Source: Hyphobacterium marinum (GTDB lineage: Bacteria; Pseudomonadota; Alphaproteobacteria; Caulobacterales; Maricaulaceae). From it: a DNA stretch of 64,000 nt. Every line of letters begins with the position of its first letter. The stretch's first letter is position 1. The stretch lies in assembly GCF_036330325.1 (NCBI RefSeq), contig NZ_JAZDRO010000005.1:149662-213661 (forward strand), read 5' to 3'. The notes below the pieces were generated by a model. It made no database searches. It saw nothing but the letters and a program-made list of their open reading frames with translations, and was not told where the DNA came from. Of this stretch, positions 37,713 to 46,782 are shown in pieces. A program made the translations under genes and the position numbers.

Positions 37713-38164
37713 TGACCCGGATGACGTGCCACCTCCCCCCGGCCCGTCGCTGGGCGCTCGCAATGACCGCCGTGATTGCGAGCATGGCTGCCGGCTTTAC
37801 GCCGGCAGCCGCCCAGGACGTGGCTGAAGCCAACCCGCTCCTGACCGGTGACCTGACAAGAGGCGAACGCCTTTACCGGCAACGCTGCGCCGCCTGCCAT
37901 GCGCTGGATGCCAATCGCGCCGGACCCTCCCACCGCGGCGTCGTTGGACGCGAGGCCGGCACCGTCTCTGGCTATCGATACACGGCTGCCTTGCGTGACT
38001 CCGGTCTCATCTGGACACCCGAAGCACTCGATGAGTGGCTCGCCAATCCCCCTGCCATGGTGCCGGGCACATCAATGGGCGTTCGCATCCCCAACGCGCA
38101 AGCCCGGGCCGATATCATAACCTGGCTGGCCGAACAGACGGATCCGCCGTCCGAAACGGACTAG
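37712..38164 (+). CDS. Periplasmic c-type cytochrome (class I, mono-haem)
   Basis: A 150-residue protein with a signal peptide (RWALAMTAVIASMAAGFTPAAA) and one CxxCH haem site (RCAACHALDANRAGP) with methionine ligand in MVPGTSMGVRIP, the cytochrome c550/c2-like pattern. It overlaps the ferritin-like gene by TGATG. Probably an electron acceptor or donor for the exported ferritin-like protein; that link is inferred from the operon. Confidence 0.88.
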   Translation: MTRMTCHLPPARRWALAMTAVIASMAAGFTPAAAQDVAEANPLLTGDLTRGERLYRQRCAACHALDANRAGPSHRGVVGREAGTVSGYRYTAALRDSGLIWTPEALDEWLANPPAMVPGTSMGVRIPNAQARADIITWLAEQTDPPSETD

Positions 38165-38205
38165 ACTTGGCGCACCGTCCGCCACACTGGGGTGGACCAC
38201 CGCTG

Positions 38206-39042
38206 TCAGGACGCTGGCTCCTCCAGTCTTCCCTGAATTTCCAGCAAGTCCGCCCACGCCTTCGCCTTTTCCTGCGGGCGGCGCAGGAGGAAAGCCGGGT
38301 GGAAGATCGGCATCGTGTCGACGTGCTCGCCAGGCTCGAAGTTTTCGTCCTTCAGCCGGTATTCCGCCCAGCGGCCCCGCAGCCGCATGATCCCGGTCGA
38401 GGCGCGCAGGAGCGCCTGCGCCGAAACCCCGCCCGCCAGCACCAGGATTTTCGGCTTCACCAGTGCGATATGCCGCTCGATGAAGGGCAGGCAAAGCGCC
38501 ACCTCGTCGGCTGACGGATTGCGGTTCCCGGGCGGGCGCCAGTTGACGATGTTTGAGACGTAGAAATCTTTCTCGCGGTCGAGCCCGATGGCAGCGAACA
38601 TCCGGTCGAGCAATTGCCCCGACCGGCCCACGAAGGGTTCACCCTGTTCGTCCTCCTCGCGGCCAGGGGCCTCGCCGACAATCATCAGATCGGCCTTTGG
38701 ATTGCCGCGCGCGAAAACCGTGTTGCGCGCCGTGCGTTTCAGCGCGCAGCCTTCAAAGGCTTCGATGGCCGCCTTCAGTTCGGCGAGCGTCTTGGCCGCA
38801 CCAGCGGCCTTTCGGGCATCCGCCTCGCTGCCACCCGAATCACCGAAGCCGGCGGCCTGGGCCGCGGCGGCCGTGGCAGGCCGGGGGGCGGCCCGTTCTT
38901 GCGGCTTGGGAACGGCACGCGCGGGCGCAGCGGGCTGGCGCCGGGGCAAGGGATCAGACTCGATACCCATCTCGGCCCACCAGGCGGCGAGGCTTCGATA
39001 CGCCTTTTCGCGATCATCTTCGGGGCTTTGCGTGGACGACAT
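38206..39042 (-). CDS. Uracil-DNA glycosylase, family 4 type
   Basis: A 278-residue protein whose C-terminal 200 residues form a family 4/5 UDG: CALKRTARNTVFARG with Fe-S cysteine, LMIVGEAPGREEDEQGEPFV (motif A), SNIVNWRPPGNRNPS, and FHPAFLLRRPQEK (motif B). The N-terminal 75 residues are an Ala/Pro-rich linker. The ATG at 39042 is preferred to a GTG at 39045. Acts in base-excision repair; monocistronic. Confidence 0.9.
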   Translation of the reverse strand: MSSTQSPEDDREKAYRSLAAWWAEMGIESDPLPRRQPAAPARAVPKPQERAAPRPATAAAAQAAGFGDSGGSEADARKAAGAAKTLAELKAAIEAFEGCALKRTARNTVFARGNPKADLMIVGEAPGREEDEQGEPFVGRSGQLLDRMFAAIGLDREKDFYVSNIVNWRPPGNRNPSADEVALCLPFIERHIALVKPKILVLAGGVSAQALLRASTGIMRLRGRWAEYRLKDENFEPGEHVDTMPIFHPAFLLRRPQEKAKAWADLLEIQGRLEEPAS

Positions 39043-39132
39043 CACAACGGAGACCTAGCTTGAAGCCGCAAACCTAAGCTAAGACGGGGCAGAGGCGAAA
39101 CCGCTTCGCCAGCAAACAGGAGACGAGCGCAC

Positions 39133-40803
39133 ATGGCCGACACAGGCGTCGAACGCGAATCCATGGATTATGACGTCGTCATCGTCGGCGGCGGCCCGGC
39201 GGGTCTGGCCGCCGCGATCCGCCTGAAACAGATGGCCGTCGAGGCCGGGACCGAGCTCAACGTCGCGCTCCTGGAAAAAGGCGGTGAGATCGGCGCGCAC
39301 ATCCTCTCCGGCATCGTCATGGACCCCAAGGCCATCGACGAATTGATCCCGGACTGGAAGGAGAAGGGCGCGCCCATCGACACGCCCGTCACCGACGACA
39401 AATTCCTGGTCCTGTCAGAAACCGGGGCGACCGCGCTTCCGACCTTCGCCTTCCCGCCGCTGATGAGCAATCACGGCTGCTATACCGGCTCGCTCGGCGC
39501 GATGTGCAAATGGATGGCCGACCAGGCCGAGGCTCTGGGCGTGGAAATCTATCCCGGCTTCCCCGCTGCCGACCTCGTCATCGAAGACGGCGTCGTGAAA
39601 GGTATCGTGACCGGTGATTTCGGTGTCGCGAAGGATGGCAGCCAGAAAGACGGCTACCAGCCCGGCATGGAATTGCGCGGTAAATATGTGCTGATCGCGG
39701 AAGGCGCGCGCGGCTCGCTCGCCAAGCGGCTGATCGCCGACTATGGGCTTTCCGAAGGCCGCGAACCGCAAAAATATGGCATCGGCCTGAAAGAGCTGTG
39801 GCGGGTGAAGCCCGAACACCACAAGCCCGGTCTCGTCCAGCACACGATGGGCTGGCCCCTGACCAGCGACACCGGCGGCGGCAGCTTCCTCTATCACTGG
39901 GGCGACTGCATGGTGTCGGTCGGCTTTGTCGTCCACCTCAATTACAAGAATCCATACCTCTCGCCATTTGGCGAATTCCAGCGCTTCAAGACGCATCCGA
40001 AGATCAAGGGCGTGTTCGAGGGGGCCGAGCGCCTCAATTACGGTGCGCGGGCGATTACCGAAGGCGGCTATCAGTCGGTTCCGAAACTGGTCTTCCCCGG
40101 TGGCGCGCTGATCGGCTGTTCGGCCGGTTTCGTGAACGTGCCCCGCATCAAGGGCAGCCACAATGCGATGAAGACCGGCATGCTCGCCGCCGAGGCCGCC
40201 TTCGAGGCGATCGGAGCCGGGCGCGAAGGCGACACGCTGGACGCCTATGAAGCCGCCTACGCGGACTCCTGGGTGGCGAAGGATCTGAAGAAAGTCCGCA
40301 ATGTCAAACCGCTCTGGTCGAAATTCGGCGCGGTGATGGGTGTGCTTTTTGGCGGCATGGACATGTGGACCAACACGCTGTTCGGGTTTTCCGTCTTTGG
40401 CACGATGAGCCATGGAGGCACGGATGCCGAGGCGCTGGAACCGGCGGAGAAACACACGCCGATCGATTATCCCAAGCCCGATGGCGTGCTGACCTTCGAC
40501 CGCCTCTCCTCGGTGTTCATTTCCAACACCAATCACGAGGAAGACCAGCCCGGACACCTGAAGCTGAAAGACCCGGCGCTGCAGAAGGCGAGCGAGTGGG
40601 ATGTCTATGCGGGGCCCTCGACACGGTATTGCCCGGCAGGGGTCTATGAGTGGGTCAAGGATGAGCAGTCCGGCGAGATGACCTTCGTGATCAACGCGCA
40701 GAACTGCGTCCACTGCAAGACGTGCGACATCAAGGATCCCAACCAGAACATCAACTGGACGACGCCCGAGGGCGGCGGCGGTCCCATCTATGTGAACATG
40801 TAG
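39133..40803 (+). CDS. Electron transfer flavoprotein-ubiquinone oxidoreductase
   Basis: A 556-residue inner-membrane-associated flavoprotein carrying electrons from ETF (fatty acid and amino acid oxidation) to ubiquinone. N-terminal FAD motif VIVGGGPAGLAAAIRLKQ; ubiquinone/membrane region GALIGCSAGFVNVPRIKGSH; and C-terminal 4Fe-4S ligands in YCPAGVYEW and NCVHCKTCDIKDPNQNINW. Length matches the family. A GGAG ribosome binding site precedes the ATG at 39133. ETF subunits are not adjacent. Confidence 0.96.
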   Translation: MADTGVERESMDYDVVIVGGGPAGLAAAIRLKQMAVEAGTELNVALLEKGGEIGAHILSGIVMDPKAIDELIPDWKEKGAPIDTPVTDDKFLVLSETGATALPTFAFPPLMSNHGCYTGSLGAMCKWMADQAEALGVEIYPGFPAADLVIEDGVVKGIVTGDFGVAKDGSQKDGYQPGMELRGKYVLIAEGARGSLAKRLIADYGLSEGREPQKYGIGLKELWRVKPEHHKPGLVQHTMGWPLTSDTGGGSFLYHWGDCMVSVGFVVHLNYKNPYLSPFGEFQRFKTHPKIKGVFEGAERLNYGARAITEGGYQSVPKLVFPGGALIGCSAGFVNVPRIKGSHNAMKTGMLAAEAAFEAIGAGREGDTLDAYEAAYADSWVAKDLKKVRNVKPLWSKFGAVMGVLFGGMDMWTNTLFGFSVFGTMSHGGTDAEALEPAEKHTPIDYPKPDGVLTFDRLSSVFISNTNHEEDQPGHLKLKDPALQKASEWDVYAGPSTRYCPAGVYEWVKDEQSGEMTFVINAQNCVHCKTCDIKDPNQNINWTTPEGGGGPIYVNM

Positions 40804-40845
40804 AACCGCGCGCCGCGCTTGCCTAAAACGCGCCGGGGTTCCAGC

Positions 40846-42588
40846 ATGCGGGCCATGAAACACCTGTTGCGCCTTTGCCTGACGGGCGGGCTAAGCCTCG
40901 CCGCTGTTGCCTGTTCGGCCACGGCAACCGGACCCTTCATGGCCGCCAGTGAGGACGAGGAACGCTCGGCATACGGGGCCTATCTGGCCGCTCGCATGGC
41001 GGGGTCGGAACGCGATACCCGCAACGCGTCCGACTATTATGCCCAGGCGCTCGATCGCGCGCCGGACAGCGGCTTCCTTCTGGAACGCGCCTTCATTGCC
41101 GCGCTGATGGCCGGGGATACCGACCGCGCCGTCGAAACCGCCGGCGACGCCGCCCGCGCGGCTGACGAAAGCCGCCTCGCCCGGCTCTTCCTGGCCGCCG
41201 ATGCCCTCGCCGAGCGCCGCTACACGCAAGCGGCAGGCTGGCTGGAAACGGACGGCTTTGGTCCCTTCAATGCCTTTCTGGCCGACGTGCTGGGCGACTG
41301 GTCGAATGCCGGTCTCGGCAATGCGGAAACGGCAATTGCGCGGACCGAAAGCGAGCCGCCCCCCAGCTTTGCCCTGGCCTTCCAGACGCTGCACCGGGCC
41401 ATGCTGCTCGAAGAGGCCGGACGGTTCGAGGAGGCCGGAACGGTCTACTCGGCCGCGATGAACCAGACCCCCTTCCGCCGGATGGCGGTGGAAATGCTCG
41501 GGGCCAATCTGGAACGGCGCGGCCAGCGCGAGGACGCCCGCACGCTCTACCAGAGCTATCTCGCCAGCGAGCCGTTCGAGCCGACGATTACAGAGGCCCT
41601 TGCACGGGTTGAGGCCGGACGGCGAGCGCCGCGCCCCCTGACCATCCAGCAGGCCGCAGCTCGCGCTATCTATGGGCCGGCCGCGCTCTTCGCCTCACAA
41701 GCGGAGATGGACCTGGCGGTGATCTATCTGCGCCTCGCCCAGCGTCTTGACCCCGACTATGCCTCGACCCGAGTCCTGCTCGCCGCGACACTGGAACGCC
41801 TCGAACTGCACGACGCCGCGCTGGCTGAATATGCCGCCGTGCCGGAAGGCCCGTTCAAGCGCTCGGCCGAAATCGACCGCATCTATCTGATCGCACGGAC
41901 GGGCGATCCCGATACGGCGATGACGCTGGCCCAGGCACTGGTCGCCCGCGACAACGACATCGAGGCGCGGATGATGCTCGCCGACCTGCACCGCTGGCAG
42001 GGCAATCTCGAGGAAGCCCAGGCCGGTTATGGCGAGGTCATCGCCGAACGCCTCGCCAACGGCCAGCAGCCGAACTGGCAGCTCTACTATTTCCGCGCTG
42101 CGGCGCTGGAGACGCTGGGCCGCTGGGACGAGGCTGAACCGCTCTTCCTCGCCGCGCTGGAGATCGCCCCCGGCGAAGCGCAGATCCTCAACTATCTCGG
42201 TTATGCCTGGGTCGTCCGTGGCCAGAACATCGAGGAAGCCTTCACCATGATCGGCCGCGCCGTCGCGATGGAGCCCGATGCCGGCTATATCATCGACAGT
42301 CTGGGCTGGGCCCACTATGTGCGTGGCGATTACGCCGAGGCCGTGACCCATCTCGAACGCGCCGCCGCCCTGTCGCCCGACAGTCCGACCATCAATTTCC
42401 ACCTCGGTGATGCCTATGCGCAGGTGGGCCGCCATCTCGAAGCGCGCTTCCAGTGGCAACGAGCCCTGGAGCTCGACCCCGACGAGGAGGAGATCGAGGC
42501 CCTCCATGCCCGTCTCGAGACCGGACTGCCGGCCGATGCCGCGGACGATACGGCGGTCGTGGAAAGCCAGGTCAACAACGAGCCGTGA
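40846..42588 (+). CDS. TPR-repeat lipoprotein
   Basis: A 580-residue predicted lipoprotein (CLTGGLSLAAVAC) with tetratricopeptide repeats along its length, clearest at EEAQAGYGEVIAERLANGQ, DEAEPLFLAALEIAPGEAQI and EAVTHLERAAALSPDSPTIN near the C-terminus. Likely an outer-membrane or periplasmic scaffold. The stop overlaps the GTG start of ispE by GTGA, so the two are co-translated; a functional link to isoprenoid synthesis is not obvious. The start at 40846 is preferred over the longer 40819 frame; 40855 is an alternative. Confidence 0.82.
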   Translation: MRAMKHLLRLCLTGGLSLAAVACSATATGPFMAASEDEERSAYGAYLAARMAGSERDTRNASDYYAQALDRAPDSGFLLERAFIAALMAGDTDRAVETAGDAARAADESRLARLFLAADALAERRYTQAAGWLETDGFGPFNAFLADVLGDWSNAGLGNAETAIARTESEPPPSFALAFQTLHRAMLLEEAGRFEEAGTVYSAAMNQTPFRRMAVEMLGANLERRGQREDARTLYQSYLASEPFEPTITEALARVEAGRRAPRPLTIQQAAARAIYGPAALFASQAEMDLAVIYLRLAQRLDPDYASTRVLLAATLERLELHDAALAEYAAVPEGPFKRSAEIDRIYLIARTGDPDTAMTLAQALVARDNDIEARMMLADLHRWQGNLEEAQAGYGEVIAERLANGQQPNWQLYYFRAAALETLGRWDEAEPLFLAALEIAPGEAQILNYLGYAWVVRGQNIEEAFTMIGRAVAMEPDAGYIIDSLGWAHYVRGDYAEAVTHLERAAALSPDSPTINFHLGDAYAQVGRHLEARFQWQRALELDPDEEEIEALHARLETGLPADAADDTAVVESQVNNEP

Positions 42589-43460
42589 TCAGCCAGTTCG
42601 CGCCGGCCAAGGTCAATCTGACCCTTCACGCCGGTCCGGTCCGGGACGACGGTTACCACCCCCTCGACAGCCTTGTCGTCTTTGCCGACTGGGGCGATCA
42701 CCTCGCCGCTGTCGCCTCTGACAAGCTGGAACTCACACTCTCCGGGGAAGGCGCGGAGCAACTCGAGGCCGAGGGCAACAATCTCGTCCTGCGCGCCGCC
42801 GAGGCGCTGCGCAAGGCCGCGCGCCTGCCGGTGTTTGCCGGCGCGAAACTGCATCTGACCAAGGCGATCCCGATGGGGGCCGGGCTGGGCGGCGGATCGA
42901 GCGATGCAGCCGCCACGCTGCGCGCGCTCAATCGGCTCTGGCATCTCGACTGGCCGCTCGACCGGCTGATACCGGTCGCCGCAGAAATCGGGTCGGATGT
43001 CCCCGCCTGCCTGCACGCCCGGCCGCTGCGCATGACGGGCCGGGGCGAGATCATTGAAGCGCTTAAAGTCTGGCCTGTTCTCGATGCGGTGCTTTGCCTG
43101 CCCGGTTTGCAGGTCCCGACCGGCAAGGTGTTCGCCGCATTCGACACTGGCGAGCCGACCGCTCTGCCCCCGCCGGGCGATCTGCCCTCCGCCAAGACGG
43201 CCAAGGACGCGCTCGCCGTCGCAGCGGCGGGCCGGAACGACCTTGAACGTGCCGCCATCAGCGTGGAGCCACGAATCGGCAATGTGCTGGCCGCGCTCAA
43301 TGGCGCTCCGGCGGCGCGCCTTGCCGGCCTGTCCGGTTCAGGGTCCACCTGCTGGGCGCTGTTCGACAGCCGGGCGCAGGCGAAAACCGCAGCTGAAGCC
43401 CTCGCCGCCGCTCATCCCGAGTGGGTCTTCAAGCCTGTTCGGCTTGCGGGCACACGCTAG
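42585..43460 (+). CDS. ispE: 4-diphosphocytidyl-2-C-methyl-D-erythritol kinase
   Basis: A 291-residue GHMP kinase of the non-mevalonate isoprenoid pathway. Begins with GTG at 42585 giving FAPAKVNLTLHAG (the AKVNL family start); the ATP-binding loop PMGAGLGGGSSDAAATLRAL is near residue 97, and LSGSGSTCWALF forms the third GHMP motif. Overlap with the TPR lipoprotein is GTGA. A WecA-like gene follows after 50 nt. Confidence 0.95.
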   Translation: MISQFAPAKVNLTLHAGPVRDDGYHPLDSLVVFADWGDHLAAVASDKLELTLSGEGAEQLEAEGNNLVLRAAEALRKAARLPVFAGAKLHLTKAIPMGAGLGGGSSDAAATLRALNRLWHLDWPLDRLIPVAAEIGSDVPACLHARPLRMTGRGEIIEALKVWPVLDAVLCLPGLQVPTGKVFAAFDTGEPTALPPPGDLPSAKTAKDALAVAAAGRNDLERAAISVEPRIGNVLAALNGAPAARLAGLSGSGSTCWALFDSRAQAKTAAEALAAAHPEWVFKPVRLAGTR

Positions 43461-43510
43461 GCCCATGACACCTCTTACGAAAACCGTCCGCGCGGTGTAG
43501 GAGGCTCGCC

Positions 43511-44518
43511 ATGATGGCAATCCTGATGGCTTCACTGGTTCTGGCCTTCGCCACCGCCCTGACTAGCGGCGTCCTGGTGATCCGCGCCGGTGTGCTCGAT
43601 CATCCCAATGCCCGCTCCAGCCACGAGCGCCCCACCCCGCGCGGTGGCGGTCTGGCCGTCATGGCCGGAGTTGGATTGGGAGGCTTGTTATTGGCTCTGA
43701 CGGGTCAGGCCGGTCTGGACCTCGTCCCCGTCCTCGGCGCGGCGCTGGCGGCCGGGGCGCTGGGCCTCGCCGATGACCTGTTCGCGCTGGGGGCCAAGGA
43801 AAAATTCGCGATCCTGCTGGCCATATCGCTCTCAGCCGCCTTCGCCATCGGACCGGTGACCGTGCTCGATTTCGGCCCGGTCGGATTGCCGCTCGGCTAC
43901 TGGATCGGGATTGGCGGTTCCGCCCTGTGGATTTTTACGGCTGCGAATGCGGTCAACTTCATGGACGGATCGGACGGATTGATCGCGGCCGCCCTAATCC
44001 CCGCCAGCGTCGGCCTCGGGCTTGTCAGCGGTGAGATGACGGGCTTCCTCCTCGCCGCGTCGATGGCGGGCTTCCTCTACTGGAACCGCCCGCGGGCAAA
44101 ACTTTTCCTTGGCGATGCCGGGTCGCTCTTCGCCGGGACACTCTTCGCCAGCGCAGCCCTGGCTGCAGTCAACGGACCAGGTGGCGTCAGCGTCTGGATC
44201 GCGCCCCTCCTCGTCCTGCCGCTTCTGGCCGATGTCCTCCTGACGCTGGCGGCCAAGCTGCGCGCGAAGAAGCGCCTGTCGGAAGCTCATCGCAGCCATG
44301 CCTACCAGCTCCGTCTGCGGATGGGCGAAAGCCACCTGCCCGTCGCGGCCTTTTTCGCCTTTTCCGGACTGATGATCGCGCTGGCGTCCTTTTCGGCGTC
44401 GCGGATCGGCGGCGTCGCGCCAATCCTGACCTTCCTTGTGATGACAGCGACGTTCAGCTGGTATCAGGTCCGGGTCCGGGCGCGCGCGAAGGCGTCGGGT
44501 CTCGACCTGACGGAATAA
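43511..44518 (+). CDS. WecA/MraY-family undecaprenyl-phosphate sugar-1-phosphate transferase
   Basis: A 335-residue polytopic membrane protein with about ten hydrophobic segments. Family motifs are intact: HERPTPRGGGLA, GLADDLFALGAKEKF (catalytic DD), NAVNFMDGSDGLI, FLGDAGSLFAG and HRSHAYQLRLR. It likely transfers a sugar phosphate to undecaprenyl phosphate to start surface polysaccharide synthesis; absence of mur genes nearby argues against MraY itself. Good ribosome binding site (AGGAGG at about 43499). Adjacent convergent isoprenoid synthase makes a lipid-carrier link plausible. Confidence 0.88.
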   Translation: MMAILMASLVLAFATALTSGVLVIRAGVLDHPNARSSHERPTPRGGGLAVMAGVGLGGLLLALTGQAGLDLVPVLGAALAAGALGLADDLFALGAKEKFAILLAISLSAAFAIGPVTVLDFGPVGLPLGYWIGIGGSALWIFTAANAVNFMDGSDGLIAAALIPASVGLGLVSGEMTGFLLAASMAGFLYWNRPRAKLFLGDAGSLFAGTLFASAALAAVNGPGGVSVWIAPLLVLPLLADVLLTLAAKLRAKKRLSEAHRSHAYQLRLRMGESHLPVAAFFAFSGLMIALASFSASRIGGVAPILTFLVMTATFSWYQVRVRARAKASGLDLTE

Positions 44519-45538
44519 TCAGTAGACGCGGTCGACGACGAAGTCGGCAAGGTCGCCCAGCGCCTGCTTCCAGACATTATCCGGGAAGATTGACAGCGCT
44601 TCGCGGGCGGTCGTGGCATGAACCCGGGCCGCTTCCAGCGTGGCATCAAGTGCGCCATGGGTGACGATGATTTCCTGCGCGCGCTCGAAATCGCCCTCGC
44701 GCTGGTCCTTCTGCGCGATGACGCGTTCCCAGAACTCACGCTCGTCGGCGGTCGCGTTTTCCAGCGCCAGGGCGACCGGCAAAGTCACCTTGCTTTCGCG
44801 GAAATCGTCGCCGGTATTCTTGCCGAGATCGGCGTCGAACCCGCCATAGTCGAGCATGTCGTCCACCAGCTGGAAGGCGAGACCGATTTCCCGGCCATAG
44901 GTATCCAGCGCAGCGATCTCGGCCTCGGACCGGTCAGCAATAATGCCAGACACTTCGGCGGCAGCGGCAAACAGGGCCGCCGTCTTGGCTTCGATAATGG
45001 CGCGGTAGGATTCGACCGACACGTCGATATCGCCGGCGGCAGCAAGCTGGCGCACCTCGCCCTCGGCGATGATGCTGGCGGCGCGCGACAGCGAGTGCAG
45101 CGCGCTCAGCGAGCCGGCATCGACCATCAGCATGAAGGAGCGCGCGAACAGGAAATCGCCCACCAGCACGCTCGGCGCATTGCCCCAGACCACATTGGCG
45201 GCCTTCTTGCCGCGCCGCAGCCCGCTTTCATCGACGACATCGTCATGAAGCAGCGTCGCGGTGTGGATGAATTCAACTGCCGCAGCGAGTTTGAGCTGGG
45301 CGTCGCCCTCATAGCCGAGCATGCGCGCGCTCGCGAGCGTGATCAGGGGACGGATCCGCTTTCCGCCCGCCTCGACGAGGTAATGCGCGAGCTTCGGGAT
45401 CAGGGGCACGGGACTGCCCATGCGCTCCAGGATCAGGGCATCGACCTCGCGCATGTCGTCCCAGGCGAGGGATGCGAGCCGCTCGGCCGCATTCGTCTCC
45501 TGCCCGGCGCTCTTGTCGGCCTTGACGCTGATATCCAA
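44519..45538 (-). CDS. Polyprenyl (octaprenyl/decaprenyl) diphosphate synthase
   Basis: A 339-residue trans-prenyltransferase building the ubiquinone side chain. First Asp-rich motif LLHDDVVDESGLRRG and second LVDDMLDYGG are intact, with GGKRIRPLI and NTGDDFRESKVTLP also present. No ATG gives a good fit: a TTG at 45538 preceded by AGAGG is the likeliest start, and the 45619 frame adds a basic unlikely extension. Chain length (8-10 units) cannot be read from the sequence; alphaproteobacteria usually use Q-10. Converges with the WecA-like gene. Confidence 0.92.
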   Translation of the reverse strand: MDISVKADKSAGQETNAAERLASLAWDDMREVDALILERMGSPVPLIPKLAHYLVEAGGKRIRPLITLASARMLGYEGDAQLKLAAAVEFIHTATLLHDDVVDESGLRRGKKAANVVWGNAPSVLVGDFLFARSFMLMVDAGSLSALHSLSRAASIIAEGEVRQLAAAGDIDVSVESYRAIIEAKTAALFAAAAEVSGIIADRSEAEIAALDTYGREIGLAFQLVDDMLDYGGFDADLGKNTGDDFRESKVTLPVALALENATADEREFWERVIAQKDQREGDFERAQEIIVTHGALDATLEAARVHATTAREALSIFPDNVWKQALGDLADFVVDRVY

Positions 45539-45654
45539 GATTTCGCCTCTTAAGAAGCCATTGGCTTGTTCGGTGCCAGACAATAGGAATGGCCGCCGCG
45601 CGCGGCAAGCGCCGGACACTGCGCCTATGGTCGCAGCCGGTCAGGAGAATGGGC

Positions 45655-45873
45655 ATGAAGGAAATCCTGCGAACCAATGATCCGGTGAAACTCTCCTTTG
45701 CGCAGGCCGTGATGAAGGAAATCGGCGTGGAATGCTTCGCGCTCGATGGCGGCATGTCAGGGCTCTACGGCAACGGACTGCCTTTCATCGAACAGCGCCT
45801 GATGGTCGATGACCGCGACGCCCACCGCGCCCGGACCGCGCTCGAACAGGCGCTAGCGGACAACGGGTCCTGA
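45655..45873 (+). CDS. DUF2007-type small signal-transducing protein
   Basis: A 72-residue protein with the DUF2007 pattern: KEILRTNDPVKLSFAQAVMK, ECFALDGGMSG, and MVDDRDAHRARTALEQ. Function unknown. The start is the ATG at 45655, since AGGAGA is too close to the ATG at 45649. Its stop overlaps the ATG of the methyltransferase gene (TGATG). Confidence 0.8.
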   Translation: MKEILRTNDPVKLSFAQAVMKEIGVECFALDGGMSGLYGNGLPFIEQRLMVDDRDAHRARTALEQALADNGS

Positions 45874-46604
45874 TGGCGACGACCTGCGATCTTTTCCTCG
45901 ACGGTCAGGTGTCCGTCAGCCAGCCCGCTGACGGCTTCCGCGCCGGTATCGACGCGGTCCTGCTCGCGGCCGCCCTATCGGCCAAGCCGGGAAGCCTGGT
46001 TCTCGATGCGGGATGCGGCGCGGGAACGGCGATGCTGTGCGCGGCGCACCGGATGACGGAGTGCCGGTTTCTGGGCCTTGAAATTGACCCGGCCATGGCC
46101 GCGCTGGCGCGCCGGAATATCGAGGCCAATGTCATGACCTCCCGTGTCGAAGTCATCGGAGGCGATGTCGCTGATCCGCCAGATCTGCCAACAGTCAACC
46201 GGGTCTTCTTCAACCCGCCTTTCTTCGATGATCCGTCCGCGCTACGCGCCCCGAAACCCGGCAAGCAGGCCGCCTACACCTCGCCAACGGCCAATCTTGA
46301 GGCCTGGATAAGACTCACCCGACGCGTACTGCGCCCCAAGGGCCGCGTTGTGCTCATCCACCGCGCCGATGCGCTCGGCGATGTCCTCGCCCTGATTGGC
46401 AAGGGTTTTGGTGATGTCGCGATCAAGCCGATTCAACCCCGCCCCGGCAGCGATGCCAAGCGGGTCATCATCTCGGCAAAGCGCGGCTCGAAATCCCCGC
46501 TCCGCCTCCTCCCGCCGCTGGCCCTGCATGACGATGCCGGCGGCAAGTACAGCGCCAAAGCGGAGGATATTCTGCGCGGGCGCGCCGTCATCGAGATGGG
46601 ATAA
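45873..46604 (+). CDS. TrmN6-like tRNA1(Val) adenine N6-methyltransferase
   Basis: A 243-residue SAM-dependent methyltransferase. SAM motif LVLDAGCGAGTAMLCAA and acidic FLGLEIDPAMAALARRN; catalytic NPPF in VFFNPPFFDDPS, the motif of adenine-N6 RNA methyltransferases such as TrmN6/YfiC. Begins at the stop of the DUF2007 gene. Target adenine is inferred, not proven. Confidence 0.82.
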   Translation: MATTCDLFLDGQVSVSQPADGFRAGIDAVLLAAALSAKPGSLVLDAGCGAGTAMLCAAHRMTECRFLGLEIDPAMAALARRNIEANVMTSRVEVIGGDVADPPDLPTVNRVFFNPPFFDDPSALRAPKPGKQAAYTSPTANLEAWIRLTRRVLRPKGRVVLIHRADALGDVLALIGKGFGDVAIKPIQPRPGSDAKRVIISAKRGSKSPLRLLPPLALHDDAGGKYSAKAEDILRGRAVIEMG

Positions 46605-46610
46605 AGCGGT

Positions 46611-46715
46611 GTACGGGGATTCCCCGGACACGCCGGGGAATGACGCCCACCAAGCATGCCACCCTGATGGCTTCGCCATCCTCCCTCCCCTCGAGGGGAG
46701 GGATGGGGTGTGGTG
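46611..46715. repeat. Two repeat elements in gap before radical SAM gene
   Basis: GATTCCCCGGACACGCCGGGGAATGACG (hairpin and GGGAATGACG end; quoted arm CCCCGGACACGCCGGGG) at about 46618-46645 and the CCCTCCCCTCGAGGGGAGGG hairpin at about 46683-46702. Confidence 0.75.
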
Positions 46716-46782
46716 TGTCTGCCTGTGGATATTAACCCATTTGTTCTTGTTCTGTTCCGCTCTCCCTGCCATGGTTCAGGGC

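Noticed and set aside
43464..43499. An 11-codon open frame between ispE and the WecA-like gene
   Set aside because: Too short, no ribosome binding site, and overlaps the leader of the downstream gene.
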